Source: Mycobacterium helveticum
GTDB taxonomy: Bacteria; Actinomycetota; Actinomycetes; Mycobacteriales; Mycobacteriaceae
Assembly (NCBI RefSeq): GCF_007714205.1
Contig: NZ_VMQU01000025.1
Span: 1 to 47,043 of the forward strand
DNA: 47,043 bases
Reading direction: 5' to 3'
Shown here: one piece after another, positions 16,738 to 25,284 of the stretch
Numbering within the stretch: position 1 is the first letter of the stretch
How the letters are laid out: each line of letters starts with the position of its first letter
Notes under the pieces: model-generated
Databases searched by the model: none
What the model saw: only the letters and a program-made list of their open reading frames with translations
What the model was told of the DNA's origin: nothing
Position numbers and translations under genes: made by a program

Positions 16738-17781
16738 TCAGGCGTCCGTCAGGCCGACGGAGCGCAGGGCCCGCAGATCGGGCGCACCGCAACCGTGCAG
16801 GCACACCCGCAGCTCGTCGACGAACCGCTGCAGCCACGCCGTCGCCGCGTCCGCGGACTCGATCGCCGCGGGCAGCAGCGGGCGGGCGACCGCCACCACG
16901 TCGGCACCCAGGACCAGCGACTTGGCCGCGTCCATGCCGGTGCGGATGCCCCCGGAGGCCACCAGCGGGATGTCCGGCAGCGCGGCGCGCACCTCCCGGA
17001 TCGCCTGCGCGGTGGGTATCCCCCAGTCGGCGAGGTCCGGGTAGCGCAGTTCGCCGTAGCGGACCAACTGCTCGACCCGTGACCACGACGTACCGCCGGC
17101 GCCGGCCACGTCGATGGCGGCCACCGGCGGCGCGCCCGAGAGCCGCAGCAGGTCGGCGACCGCGGTGCCGCCGATACCGTGGCCGACCTCCTTGAGCAGC
17201 ACCGGATAGCCCAGCAGGTCGCTCAGGTCGTGCAGGCGGTCGAGCGACCCCGCGAAATCGGTGTCACCGTCCCGCTGCATGGCCTCCTGGAGCGGATTGG
17301 TGTGCACCGCAAGCGCATTGGCGCCGACCCGGTCCAAAGCCCGGACGATGTCGGGCACCATGTCCTTGGTCAGCTGGGCCAGGCCGATGTTGCCGAACAA
17401 CAACACGTCGGGCGCCACGTCGCGCACGGTGAAGCTGGCGGCGGCCCGCTCCCCCAACACGCTGTCGAGCATCACGCGCTGCGATCCGAGCATCATGCCG
17501 ATGCCGAGCCGTTGCGCGGCGGCGGCCAGATTACGGTTGATGGTGCCCGAGAGCTCGGCACCGCCGGTCATGGCGCCGACCAGCACGGGCGCCCGCAACG
17601 GCGCGCCGAGGAATTCGGTGGAAAGGTCGATGTCATCGAGATTGGTCTGGGTCAGCGCGTTGTAGGGCAGTCGGCAACGCTCCAGCCCCGTCGTGACGCC
17701 CCGGTAGGCGACGTCGCCGTCGAGGCACACGTCGATGTGGCGGCGCTTGCGCGTGGTCATCTCGCCCCGGTCCGTCGTCAT
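16738..17781 (-). CDS. fni: Type 2 isopentenyl-diphosphate delta-isomerase (FMN-dependent)
   Basis: 347-residue TIM-barrel flavoprotein interconverting IPP and DMAPP, the starter for prenyl chains. Recognisable are the N-terminal [18 protein letters not shown], the phosphate/FMN loop [16 protein letters not shown], and [18 protein letters not shown] 17781 overlaps the stop of the upstream MarR gene by four bases. It supplies DMAPP to CrtE, so it completes the isoprenoid feed of the pigment pathway. It should be controlled from the same divergent promoter region at 18288-18354. Mycobacteria using the MEP pathway already make both isomers, so this isomerase probably tunes the ratio during pigment production. 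Confidence 0.9.
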   Translation of the reverse strand: MTTDRGEMTTRKRRHIDVCLDGDVAYRGVTTGLERCRLPYNALTQTNLDDIDLSTEFLGAPLRAPVLVGAMTGGAELSGTINRNLAAAAQRLGIGMMLGSQRVMLDSVLGERAAASFTVRDVAPDVLLFGNIGLAQLTKDMVPDIVRALDRVGANALAVHTNPLQEAMQRDGDTDFAGSLDRLHDLSDLLGYPVLLKEVGHGIGGTAVADLLRLSGAPPVAAIDVAGAGGTSWSRVEQLVRYGELRYPDLADWGIPTAQAIREVRAALPDIPLVASGGIRTGMDAAKSLVLGADVVAVARPLLPAAIESADAATAWLQRFVDELRVCLHGCGAPDLRALRSVGLTDA

Positions 17782-18287
17782 GTGGCACCCACGTCGGCCC
17801 CCGCGACCTGCAGGTCGTCCAGGAACCTGCGCATCGCCATGATCAGCGCGGTCAGCACCCGGTGCCCGGCGATCAGGTCGTCGTCGGGCAGATCGGCCAT
17901 GGCGGCGTAGGTATGCGCGGCCAGCGGGGTGAAGAAGGCCTCGGCGATGTCGCGATGCTCGGCAGAGTACCGCAGGATGACCTTACGCCGGTCGGAGGGG
18001 TCGGACTCGCGCCGCAGGTGACCGGAGTTGATCATCCGCTCGACCAGGTAGGTGATGGCCGCGCCGGACAGACCCATCTTGTGGCGCAGGTCCCCCGACG
18101 TCAGCGGGGTTCCCTCGCTCTCGGCCACCAGGATGTGGACAAGCGCGCGAAAATCGCTGGGGTGCACCTGGTGGGCGGCCGCGAAAACCCGCCCCAACTG
18201 GTCGGATTCGGCCGCCACGGCGCGCGCGTCGGCCGCGATCAGCGCTTCGAGTCCCATCCGCTGCTGGGCACTCCGGTCCGGGTTCAT
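17778..18287 (-). CDS. MarR-family transcriptional regulator 2, divergent from MMPL operon
   Basis: 169-residue winged-helix protein with recognition region [20 protein letters not shown] and wing [16 protein letters not shown] 18287 gives an N-terminus like MarR 1. It is the first gene of a minus-strand operon with the IPP isomerase and glycosyltransferase, and it is divergent from the MMPL-TspO-photolyase operon. The operator-like motif at 18326-18350 lies between them, so autoregulation and bidirectional control are expected. This is the best candidate for the protein binding the crtE palindrome. Confidence 0.9.
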   Translation of the reverse strand: MNPDRSAQQRMGLEALIAADARAVAAESDQLGRVFAAAHQVHPSDFRALVHILVAESEGTPLTSGDLRHKMGLSGAAITYLVERMINSGHLRRESDPSDRRKVILRYSAEHRDIAEAFFTPLAAHTYAAMADLPDDDLIAGHRVLTALIMAMRRFLDDLQVAGADVGAT

Positions 18288-18325
18288 CAGAATTCCAGCG
18301 TACCGCGACGACGACTTTTTGTTAA

Positions 18326-18350
18326 GTGGGTTAATGTTTAAGTTAGTGAA
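18326..18350. promoter_or_regulatory. MarR-type operator between MarR 2 and MMPL
   Basis: AT-rich motif sharing TTAATGNTTAAGTNANTGAA and 20 of 25 bases with the crtE operator (6810-6834). Dyad symmetry is weaker here. It ends four bases before the MMPL start at 18355 and lies about 40 bases from the MarR 2 start, so a bound dimer could block transcription both ways. It overlaps an in-frame ATG at 18334, which argues against that ATG as the MMPL start. Confidence 0.7.
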
Positions 18351-18354
18351 ACTC

Positions 18355-20466
18355 ATGCGTTGGGACACTCCGCGTTGGGACACCGTGGCGGCCGCGGTGA
18401 CGGGCCGGCGATCGTGGCTGCCCGGGCTGGGCGCGGTGCTGCTGGGTGCCGGCTTCATGGCGCTCATCGGCGGCAACGCGGCGGCGGGCCAGGCACCGCA
18501 GTCGGTGCCGGCCGACTCCGGCTCCGCCAGGGTCGCCGCCCTGGCCGGCCGGTTTCCCGGCGGTGACCGGGTGCCGCTGATCCTGGTCGTCACCCGCGCC
18601 GACGGCGCGCCGCTGGACGCCGCCGGCGTCTCGGCGGCCCGGGCCGCCGGCGCCCGGATGCGGGCGGCCACCGGGCCCGGCGCCACCCCCGGCGGCGCGC
18701 CTCCGATCGTGTCGGCCGACGGCAGGGCGGCGCTCGCGGTGGCGCCCGTCCGCGCCGATCTGTCCGGCCTGGCCCTGGACAAACAGGTCGCGGCCGCGCG
18801 TGCCGCCGCGCGCGACGGCCTGCCGGGCGGCCTGCGGGCCCGTGTCACCGGGGGGCCGGCGTTCGGCGCCGACATCGCCAACGCGTTCACCGACGCCAAC
18901 GTCACCCTGTTGGCGGTGACCGCGTCGGTGGTGGCGCTGCTGCTGATCGCCACCTACCGTTCGCCGGTGCTGTGGCTGGCCCCGCTGCTGGTGATCGGGT
19001 TCGCCGACCGGGTCGCCACGGCCGTGGGCACCGCGGTGGCGTCCCTGACCGGGCTGAGCTTCGACGGCTCCACCGCCGGGATCACCAGCGTGCTGGTGTT
19101 CGGGGCGGGCACCAACTACGCGCTGTTGCTGATTTCGCGCTACCGCCAAGAACTGCGGCGCCAGAGCGCGCATCCGGATCATCGGGAGGCGCTGCGCCGC
19201 GCGGTGCGCAGGGCCGGACCGGCCATCGTGGCCAGCAACGCCACGGTGGTGCTGGCGTTGCTGACGCTGCTCTTCGCGTCCACGCCCAGCACCCGCAGCC
19301 TGGGCGCCCTGGCGGCGTGCGGCCTGCTCGTGGCCGCGGTGGCCGTGCTGGTGGTGCTGCCGCCGGTGCTCGCGCTGGGCGGGCGGCGACTGTTCTGGCC
19401 CTTCGTTCCGCGGCCCGCGGGCCACGCCCGCGAATCCGGCCCCTGGCTGCGGGTGGCGCAGTGGGTCGACCGGCGTCCCGCCGCGGTCGCCGCGGTCGCG
19501 GTCACGGTGCTGGCGGCGCTGGCCACCGGCCTGTTGGGCACCCGGATCGGGTTGTCGCAGACCGAGCAGTTCCGGGTCCGGGCCGACTCGGTGTCGGGGT
19601 ACGACGTCGTGGCCGCGCACTTCCCGGCCGGCCTGGTCAACCCGACGCTGGTCGTCGCGCCCACCGCGGCGGCACCGCAGGTGCAGCACGCCATCGCCTC
19701 GACCCCCGGCGTCGTCTCGGCCGGCCAGACCGCGTCGGCGTCGGGGCGCACGATGTGGTCGGTGGTGATCGACGCTCCGCCGGCATCGGATCGCTCCTTC
19801 GGTATCGTTGCGGCGCTTCGCGATTCGACTCGCCGCGCCGCCCCCGACGCGTTGGTGGGCGGGGCCGACGCGCAGGCTCTCGACGTTCGCGACGCCGCCG
19901 CCCGCGACCGCATGGTGCTCATCCCGGCGATCCTGGCCGTGATCCTGACGGTCCTGTACGTGCTGCTGCGCTCGGCGCTGGCGCCGCCGACCCTGCTGGG
20001 CGCGACGATCCTGGGCGCGCTGGCCGCCCTCGGCGCGGGCGGCTGGTCGGGCAGCCACGTGTTCGGGTTCCCGGCGCTGGACAACAGCACGCCGTTGTTC
20101 GCGTTTCTATTCCTGGCCGCCCTCGGCGTCGACTACACCATCTTCCTGGTCACCCGCGCCCGCGAGGAGGCCGCGCGGCACGGCGCGCGGCAGGGCATGG
20201 TCCGCGCGGTGGCGGCCACGGGCGGCGTGATCACCAGCGCGGGAATCGTTCTGGCGGCGGTCTTCTGCGTGCTGGGGGTGTTGCCGTTGATCGTGCTGAC
20301 CCAGCTGGGCATCATCGTCGGCGTCGGCATCCTGCTCGACACGTTCGTCGTGCGCACCCTGGTCATCCCCGCGCTGTTCGCCCTCGCCGGCGCGCGCATC
20401 TGGTGGCCCAACGATCCACGCAGTGCCGAAAGCGTTGAACCCCAACAAGAACGGAGCACATCATGA
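18355..20466 (+). CDS. MMPL/RND family membrane transporter
   Basis: 703-residue RND-superfamily protein with the MMPL layout: one N-terminal helix, an extracytoplasmic loop, a bundle of helices (VTLLAVTASVVALLLIATYR onward), a second loop, and a second bundle (LIPAILAVILTVLYVLL, then FLFLAALGVDYTIFLVTRAR, where the DYT motif fits the MMPL proton-relay site). ATG 18355 is chosen because the alternative at 18334 lies in the operator; no good ribosome site precedes it, so a leaderless transcript is possible. It is the first gene of an operon with TspO and photolyase. The crt operon of C. glutamicum also includes an MMPL-type gene, so transport of a carotenoid or its glycolipid to the envelope is a reasonable inference. 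Confidence 0.85.
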   Translation: MRWDTPRWDTVAAAVTGRRSWLPGLGAVLLGAGFMALIGGNAAAGQAPQSVPADSGSARVAALAGRFPGGDRVPLILVVTRADGAPLDAAGVSAARAAGARMRAATGPGATPGGAPPIVSADGRAALAVAPVRADLSGLALDKQVAAARAAARDGLPGGLRARVTGGPAFGADIANAFTDANVTLLAVTASVVALLLIATYRSPVLWLAPLLVIGFADRVATAVGTAVASLTGLSFDGSTAGITSVLVFGAGTNYALLLISRYRQELRRQSAHPDHREALRRAVRRAGPAIVASNATVVLALLTLLFASTPSTRSLGALAACGLLVAAVAVLVVLPPVLALGGRRLFWPFVPRPAGHARESGPWLRVAQWVDRRPAAVAAVAVTVLAALATGLLGTRIGLSQTEQFRVRADSVSGYDVVAAHFPAGLVNPTLVVAPTAAAPQVQHAIASTPGVVSAGQTASASGRTMWSVVIDAPPASDRSFGIVAALRDSTRRAAPDALVGGADAQALDVRDAAARDRMVLIPAILAVILTVLYVLLRSALAPPTLLGATILGALAALGAGGWSGSHVFGFPALDNSTPLFAFLFLAALGVDYTIFLVTRAREEAARHGARQGMVRAVAATGGVITSAGIVLAAVFCVLGVLPLIVLTQLGIIVGVGILLDTFVVRTLVIPALFALAGARIWWPNDPRSAESVEPQQERSTS

Positions 20467-20942
20467 ACAAGTCGATACTGGCCGCCACCTCGCTGGCCGT
20501 CGCCGCCGCGGCCGGCACCGGAAGCATCGCCAGCCCGAAACGGGTGCCCGCCTGGTACTCGCGGCTGCGCAAGCCGCGCTACCAGCCGCCCGGGGTCGCG
20601 TTCCCGGTGGTGTGGACCACCCTCTACGGCGACATCGCCACCGCCTCCGCCGTGGCCATCGACCGGTTCCGCGCGTCCGGACAGCACGACCGGGCGCGCG
20701 CCTACGCCGCCGCGCTCGGGGTCAACCTGACGCTCAACGCCGGATGGAGCTGGCTGTTCTTCCGGTACCACAAACTCGGCGCGTCCGCCGTGGGCGCCGC
20801 GGTGCTGGCGGCCAGCAGTGCCGACCTCGCCCGCCGCGCCGCACAGGCCGACCCCCGGGCCGGGCTGGCGCTGGCGCCCTACCCGCTGTGGTGCACCTTC
20901 GCCACCGTTCTGGCCACCCACATCTGGCGACTCAACCGCTGA
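20463..20942 (+). CDS. TspO/MBR family tryptophan-rich sensory protein
   Basis: 159-residue protein with five hydrophobic segments and family features: PAWYSRLRKPRYQPPGVAFP at the N-terminus, NLTLNAGWSWLFF in the middle and a final TFATVLATHIWRLN. TspO proteins bind porphyrins and sterol-like molecules, and in Rhodobacter modulate photosynthesis and carotenoid gene expression in response to oxygen. ATG 20463 overlaps the MMPL stop (ATGA). Its position between MMPL and photolyase suggests handling of photosensitising porphyrins or signalling in the light/oxidative response. Confidence 0.87.
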   Translation: MNKSILAATSLAVAAAAGTGSIASPKRVPAWYSRLRKPRYQPPGVAFPVVWTTLYGDIATASAVAIDRFRASGQHDRARAYAAALGVNLTLNAGWSWLFFRYHKLGASAVGAAVLAASSADLARRAAQADPRAGLALAPYPLWCTFATVLATHIWRLNR

Positions 20943-20957
20943 GCGGGGCGGCGAAAG

Positions 20958-22289
20958 ATGCCGACACTGTTATGGTTTCGCCGCGACCTGCGGCTGGGTG
21001 ATCACCCGGCGCTGGCCGCCGCGGCCGACGGCGGCGAGGTGCTCGCCTGCTTCGTGCTCGACCCGCGGCTGGAGGCGTCGTCGGGGCGGCGCCGCCTGCA
21101 GTTCCTGGGCGACGCGCTGCGGCGGCTGAGCGACGACCTGGACGGGCGGCTGCTGGTGACCCGCGGGCGGCCCGAAGACCGGATTCCCCGGCTTGTCAAG
21201 GAGATCGACGCGACGGCGGTGCATGTCTCGGAGGACTTCGCGCCGTTCGGCCGGCGCCGCGACCAGCGGGTCCGCGCGGCCCTGGATCCGGTGCCATTGG
21301 TGGCCACGGGCTCGCCGTACCTGGTTTCGCCGGGGCGGGTCGGCAAGCCGGACGGCAGCCCCTACCGGGTGTTCACACCGTTCTTCCGCCGGTGGCGTGA
21401 CGTCGGTTGGCGCGAGCCCGCCCGCTCCGGCGCCGACTCGGCGCGCTGGATCGATCCGGCGCCGCTGCGGGCCGGGCAGTGCGAGATCCCCGACCCCGGG
21501 ACGGAGCTGGACCTGGCCGCCGGCGAGCGGGCCGCGCTCGGGGCCTGGGAGGCGTTCGTCGACACCGGGCTGCCGCACTACGCACGGGACCGCAACCGGC
21601 CCGACCTCGAAGCCACCAGCCGGATGTCGGCGCACCTGAAGTTCGGGACGATCCATCCGCGCACCCTGGCCGCCGGGCTGGACCTGCGGGACGGCGGAGC
21701 GCAGGCATACCTGCGGCAGTTGGCATTCCGCGATTTCTACGCCGACGTGCTCTACCACTGGCCGGCCAGCGCCCGGCGCAACTGGAACCCCGACTTCGAC
21801 GGCATCCGGACCGACGGCGGAGCCGAGGCGCAACGCCGCTTCGAGGCCTGGAAGACCGGCCGGACCGGCTTCCCGTTCGTCGACGCCGGCATGCGGCAGC
21901 TGCGCGAGACCGGCTTCCTGCACAACCGGCTGCGGATGGTCGTCGCGTCGTTTCTGGTCAAAGACCTTCACCTGCCCTGGCAGTGGGGCGCCGCGTGGTT
22001 TCTGGACCAGCTGGTCGACGGCGACATGGCCAACAACCAGCACGGCTGGCAGTGGAGCGCGGGCTGCGGCACCGACGCCGCGCCGTACTTCCGGGTGTTC
22101 AACCCCGGCAAGCAGGGCGAGAAGTTCGACCCCGGGGGCGACTACATCCGGCGCTGGGTTCTCGAACTGGCCGGCGCCGACGACGTGCACCTACGCAAAG
22201 GCGAACGACCCCAAGGGTATCCGGAGCCGATCGTCGACCACGACGCCGAGCGCGCCGAGGCGCTGCGGCGCTACCGCGACCTCGGCTGA
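20958..22289 (+). CDS. phr: Class I deoxyribodipyrimidine photolyase
   Basis: 443-residue DNA photolyase. The N-terminal antenna domain begins TLLWFRRDLRLGDHPAL. The FAD-binding C-terminal domain includes FPFVDAGMRQLRETGFLHNR, RMVVASFLVKDLHLPWQWG and DGDMANNQHGWQWSAG, the region contacting FAD and the lesion. It uses blue light to split cyclobutane pyrimidine dimers. It lies 15 bases after tspO in the MMPL operon. Linkage of photolyase to carotenoid genes is common where the cluster is light- or stress-induced. Confidence 0.93.
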   Translation: MPTLLWFRRDLRLGDHPALAAAADGGEVLACFVLDPRLEASSGRRRLQFLGDALRRLSDDLDGRLLVTRGRPEDRIPRLVKEIDATAVHVSEDFAPFGRRRDQRVRAALDPVPLVATGSPYLVSPGRVGKPDGSPYRVFTPFFRRWRDVGWREPARSGADSARWIDPAPLRAGQCEIPDPGTELDLAAGERAALGAWEAFVDTGLPHYARDRNRPDLEATSRMSAHLKFGTIHPRTLAAGLDLRDGGAQAYLRQLAFRDFYADVLYHWPASARRNWNPDFDGIRTDGGAEAQRRFEAWKTGRTGFPFVDAGMRQLRETGFLHNRLRMVVASFLVKDLHLPWQWGAAWFLDQLVDGDMANNQHGWQWSAGCGTDAAPYFRVFNPGKQGEKFDPGGDYIRRWVLELAGADDVHLRKGERPQGYPEPIVDHDAERAEALRRYRDLG

Positions 22290-22314
22290 GCCCGGCCGGG
22301 GCGGGCGGCTCAGC
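22285..22314. terminator. Possible bidirectional hairpin between phr and acyltransferase genes
   Basis: Inverted repeat GCTGAGC (22285-22291) and GCTCAGC (22308-22314) around a GC-rich loop, spanning both stop codons of converging genes. No T-run follows, which is usual in mycobacteria. Short arms make this tentative. Confidence 0.35.
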
Positions 22315-23047
22315 GGGCCGCCTTCTTGCGTTCGATGTCGGCCAGCGCCGCGGCCAGTTCGGCGCGCTGGGCGGCCGAGCTCTCCCAGGACAGCTGGCGG
22401 TTCTTGACCACCTTGGCCGGCGCGCCGACCGCGATCGAGAAGTCGGGGATCACGCCGCGCACCACCGCGTGCGAGCCCAGCACGCAGCCCCGCCCGATGG
22501 CGGTGCCCCGCAACACCGTCGCCTTCACCCCGACCCAGGTGTCCGGGCCGATCCGGACCGGGGACTTGACGATGCCCTGGTCCTTGATCGGGACGTTGAT
22601 GTCGTCCATGCGGTGGTCGAAATCGCAGACGTAGCACCAGTCGGCCACGAGCACCGAATCGCCGAGTTCGATGTCCAGATAGCAGTTGATGACGTTGTCG
22701 CGGCCCAGCACCACCTTGTCGCCGAACCGCAGCGAGCCCTCGTGGGCGCGGATGGTGTTCTTGTCCCCGATGTGCACCCAGCGGCCGATCTCGAGCTGCG
22801 CCAGCTCCGGTGTCGCGTGGATCTCGACGTCCTTGCCCAGGAACACCATCCCGCGGGTGATGATGTGCGGGTTGGCCAGCTTGAACTTGAGCAGCCGCCA
22901 GTAGCGCACCAGGTACCACGGGGTGTAGGCGCGGTTGGCCAGCACCCACCGCAGCGAGGCCAGCGTGAGGAACTTGGCCTGGCGTGGGTCGCGCATCCGC
23001 GATCCACGCCAGCGGCGATGGACCGGGGCACCCCACATGGACGTCAT
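22310..23047 (-). CDS. Left-handed beta-helix acyltransferase (Rv3034c-like)
   Basis: 245-residue protein with hexapeptide repeats of a left-handed beta-helix acyltransferase: VVLGRDNVINCYLDIELGDS, then VRIGPDTWVGVKATVLRGT and IGRGCVLGSHAVVRGVI, ending AVGAPAKVVKNR. ATG 23047 gives MTSMWGAPVHRRW, the N-terminus I recall for Rv3034c; a longer frame upstream is low-complexity. Such enzymes transfer acetyl or other acyl groups to sugar hydroxyls. Proximity to MGLP genes (uninterrupted in M. tuberculosis) suggests acylation of MGLP, but the acceptor is not shown. Confidence 0.85.
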   Translation of the reverse strand: MTSMWGAPVHRRWRGSRMRDPRQAKFLTLASLRWVLANRAYTPWYLVRYWRLLKFKLANPHIITRGMVFLGKDVEIHATPELAQLEIGRWVHIGDKNTIRAHEGSLRFGDKVVLGRDNVINCYLDIELGDSVLVADWCYVCDFDHRMDDINVPIKDQGIVKSPVRIGPDTWVGVKATVLRGTAIGRGCVLGSHAVVRGVIPDFSIAVGAPAKVVKNRQLSWESSAAQRAELAAALADIERKKAAR

Positions 23048-23202
23048 GGCGCGACAGCATAGCCGGGCGATAGCCGGGCGCCGGAATCGGCGGGCGCCGG
23101 AGCCGGGCAATCCGGCACCCGCGCGACGGCGCGGGTTACCCTCACCTGTACTCGTTCGCTGCTCGTGCCACACGCCCTTGCGGAAGGATCTGGGAAACCG
23201 AG

Positions 23203-24516
23203 GTGCTTGCCCGACATCTCCCGCCTGGGCTTCGGCGCCGGCTCGCCGCCGTGCTGGCGGTCGCCGTCTCGGCGGGGCTGGGCGGCTGCGGCAACACCGA
23301 CTCGTGGGTGGACGCGGCGCCGGCGCAGGGGTGGCCCGCCCAGTACGGCGACGCCGCCAACAGCGGCTATACCGCCACCCGCGGGGCCACCAAGCTGTCG
23401 TTGCAGTGGACGCGCGCGGTCAAGGGGTCGTTGGCGGCCGGACCGGCCCTGAGCGCACGCGGCTACCTCGCGCTGAACGCGCAGACGCCGGCCGGCTGCT
23501 CGCTGATGGAGTGGGAGAACGACGACAACGGCCGGCAGCGCTGGTGCGCGCGGCTCGTCCAGGGCGGCGGCTTCGCCGGCCCGTTGTTCGACGGCTTCGA
23601 CAACCTCTACGTCGGCCAGCCGGGGGCCATCGTCTCCTTCCCGGTGACGCAGTGGACGCGGTGGCGCAAGCCGGTGATCGGGATGCCGACCACCCCCCGC
23701 TTCCTGGGGCACGGCCACCTGCTGGTCGTCACCCACCTGGGCCAGGTGCTGGTTTTCGACGCCCACCGCGGCGAGGTGGTCGGCAGCCCGCTGGACCTGG
23801 TGGACGGCGTCGACCCGACCGACGCGACGCGCGGCCTGGAGGACTGCGCGCCGGCCCGGCCGGGCTGCCCGGTCGCGGCGGCCCCCGCCTTCTCCGCGGC
23901 CAACGCAACGATCGTGCTCGGCGTCTGGCAGCCGGACGCCCCGGCCGCGCAGGTCGTCGGACTCAGGTACCGCGCCGGCCAGCTCGCCCGCGACTGGACG
24001 AGCGACGCGGTGAGCGCCGGCGTCATCGCCAGCCCGGTGCTGTCCGCGGACGGCTCGACGGCCTACGTCAACGGCCGCGACGAGCGGCTGTGGGCGCTGA
24101 GCACCGCCGACGGGAAGACGAAGTGGTCGGTGCCGCTCGGGTTTTTGGCGCAGACGCCGCCCGCGGTGACCCCGCAGGGACTGATCGTGGCCGGCGGCGG
24201 CCCCGACACCCGGCTGGCCGCCTTCACCGACGCCGGTGACCACGCCGACCAGGTCTGGCGCCGCGAGGACGTCACCCCCCTGTCGTCGTCGAGCCTGGCC
24301 GGCGGCGGCGTCGGCTACACGGTGGTCGCCGGTCCGCCGCACGACGGCGCGCCCGGCATGTCGCTGCTGGTGTTCGATCCCGGCAACGGCCGCACGACCA
24401 ACAGCTATCCGCTGCCCGCCGCCACCGGGTACCCGGTCGGGGTCGCGGTCGGCAGGGACCGCCGCGTGGTGGCCGCCACCAGCGACGGCCAGGTGTACGG
24501 GTTCGCGCCGGCGTGA
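23203..24516 (+). CDS. PQQ-type beta-propeller lipoprotein (Rv3035-like)
   Basis: 437 residues with a signal peptide ending in a lipobox (AGLGGC, Cys near residue 28), so it is anchored outside the membrane. The rest consists of PQQ-like blades, for example WPAQYGDAANSGYTATRG and STADGKTKWSVPLG. GTG 23203 provides arginines before the hydrophobic stretch. Function unknown; propellers of this kind often act as scaffolds or sensors in the envelope. It is divergent from the acyltransferase, with 155 bases between them holding both promoters; I see no distinct operator there. Confidence 0.82.
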   Translation: MLARHLPPGLRRRLAAVLAVAVSAGLGGCGNTDSWVDAAPAQGWPAQYGDAANSGYTATRGATKLSLQWTRAVKGSLAAGPALSARGYLALNAQTPAGCSLMEWENDDNGRQRWCARLVQGGGFAGPLFDGFDNLYVGQPGAIVSFPVTQWTRWRKPVIGMPTTPRFLGHGHLLVVTHLGQVLVFDAHRGEVVGSPLDLVDGVDPTDATRGLEDCAPARPGCPVAAAPAFSAANATIVLGVWQPDAPAAQVVGLRYRAGQLARDWTSDAVSAGVIASPVLSADGSTAYVNGRDERLWALSTADGKTKWSVPLGFLAQTPPAVTPQGLIVAGGGPDTRLAAFTDAGDHADQVWRREDVTPLSSSSLAGGGVGYTVVAGPPHDGAPGMSLLVFDPGNGRTTNSYPLPAATGYPVGVAVGRDRRVVAATSDGQVYGFAPA

Positions 24517-24519
24517 CCG

Positions 24520-25212
24520 CTACAGCGCCAGCGGCGGGATGGCGTTGCGGGGCACCTGGGCCTGCACCGGTCCGGAGAACGCGGGCAGCATCTCCCCCGG
24601 CGCGAAGTAGAAGATCAGCGCGTCGTCGGTGATGGCGAAGTTCTGGTAGTGCGACGGGTCGGTGCCGGTCGAGGGCAGGATGGTCGCCCCGAAGGGGCTC
24701 TGGCGTTGAAGGTCGCGCTGCACGATGGGGAAGATGGCGTCCAGCGGCGTGGTGCCGGGCGCGAACAGGTTCTCGAACGTGATCGGCTGTTTGGTGCCCA
24801 GGTTGTAGTTGAACGCCTTGTACCAGTTGGACGGGTGCGCCCCGAGGTCCTCGAAGAACTTGAGCACCACGCTGCGGGTGCCGCGCGGCGGCTGCCCGGA
24901 ACTGTGCTGTTCGCTGCTGGCCTCCAGCTGGTAGGGCTGGTCGCGCGGGCCGGAGATCTGCGCCACGTTGACGAACCCGTCGCGGTTCCTGGTGATGTAG
25001 TCGGTCAGCGCCTGCTGATCGGGGTAGTCCACCGGAAACGTCAGGTCGAGCATGTAGGTGGGCGTCGTGACGTGCACGCGGCACAGGTGGGTGGCCTCCA
25101 CGACGCCGCCCAGGCCGGCACACGTCGACGGCGCGGCGGAGGCCGATGAGGGGACCGGCCAGCCCAGCAGGACCGCGGGTGCCAGCACCGCGGCCGCGAT
25201 CAGGTAACGCAT
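24520..25212 (-). CDS. Secreted DUF3298 (RsiV-like) protein, Rv3036c/TB22.2-like
   Basis: 230 residues with a classical signal peptide (MRYLIAAAVLAPAVLLGWP, cleavage near SAS-AAP). The mature part resembles DUF3298/DUF4163: YPDQQALTDYITRNRDGF, an NLFAPGTTPLDAIFP element, and a C-terminal ITDDALIFYFAPGE. M. tuberculosis Rv3036c (TB22.2) is a secreted antigen reported as an esterase, but I see no obvious catalytic Ser motif to confirm that. It converges tail-to-tail with the propeller lipoprotein gene, stops three bases apart. Confidence 0.83.
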   Translation of the reverse strand: MRYLIAAAVLAPAVLLGWPVPSSASAAPSTCAGLGGVVEATHLCRVHVTTPTYMLDLTFPVDYPDQQALTDYITRNRDGFVNVAQISGPRDQPYQLEASSEQHSSGQPPRGTRSVVLKFFEDLGAHPSNWYKAFNYNLGTKQPITFENLFAPGTTPLDAIFPIVQRDLQRQSPFGATILPSTGTDPSHYQNFAITDDALIFYFAPGEMLPAFSGPVQAQVPRNAIPPLAL

Positions 25213-25284
25213 CCTCGAATTGTCCTCCCAGACTGAACAGGCTTGGGTGCCTGGAAGAGTGACCGCCGCCAGCGTACCCGGGCG

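Noticed and set aside
18334..18354. ATG 18334 as MMPL start
   Set aside because: It is part of the 25-bp operator motif and no ribosome site precedes it; ATG 18355 gives a usual MMPL N-terminus.
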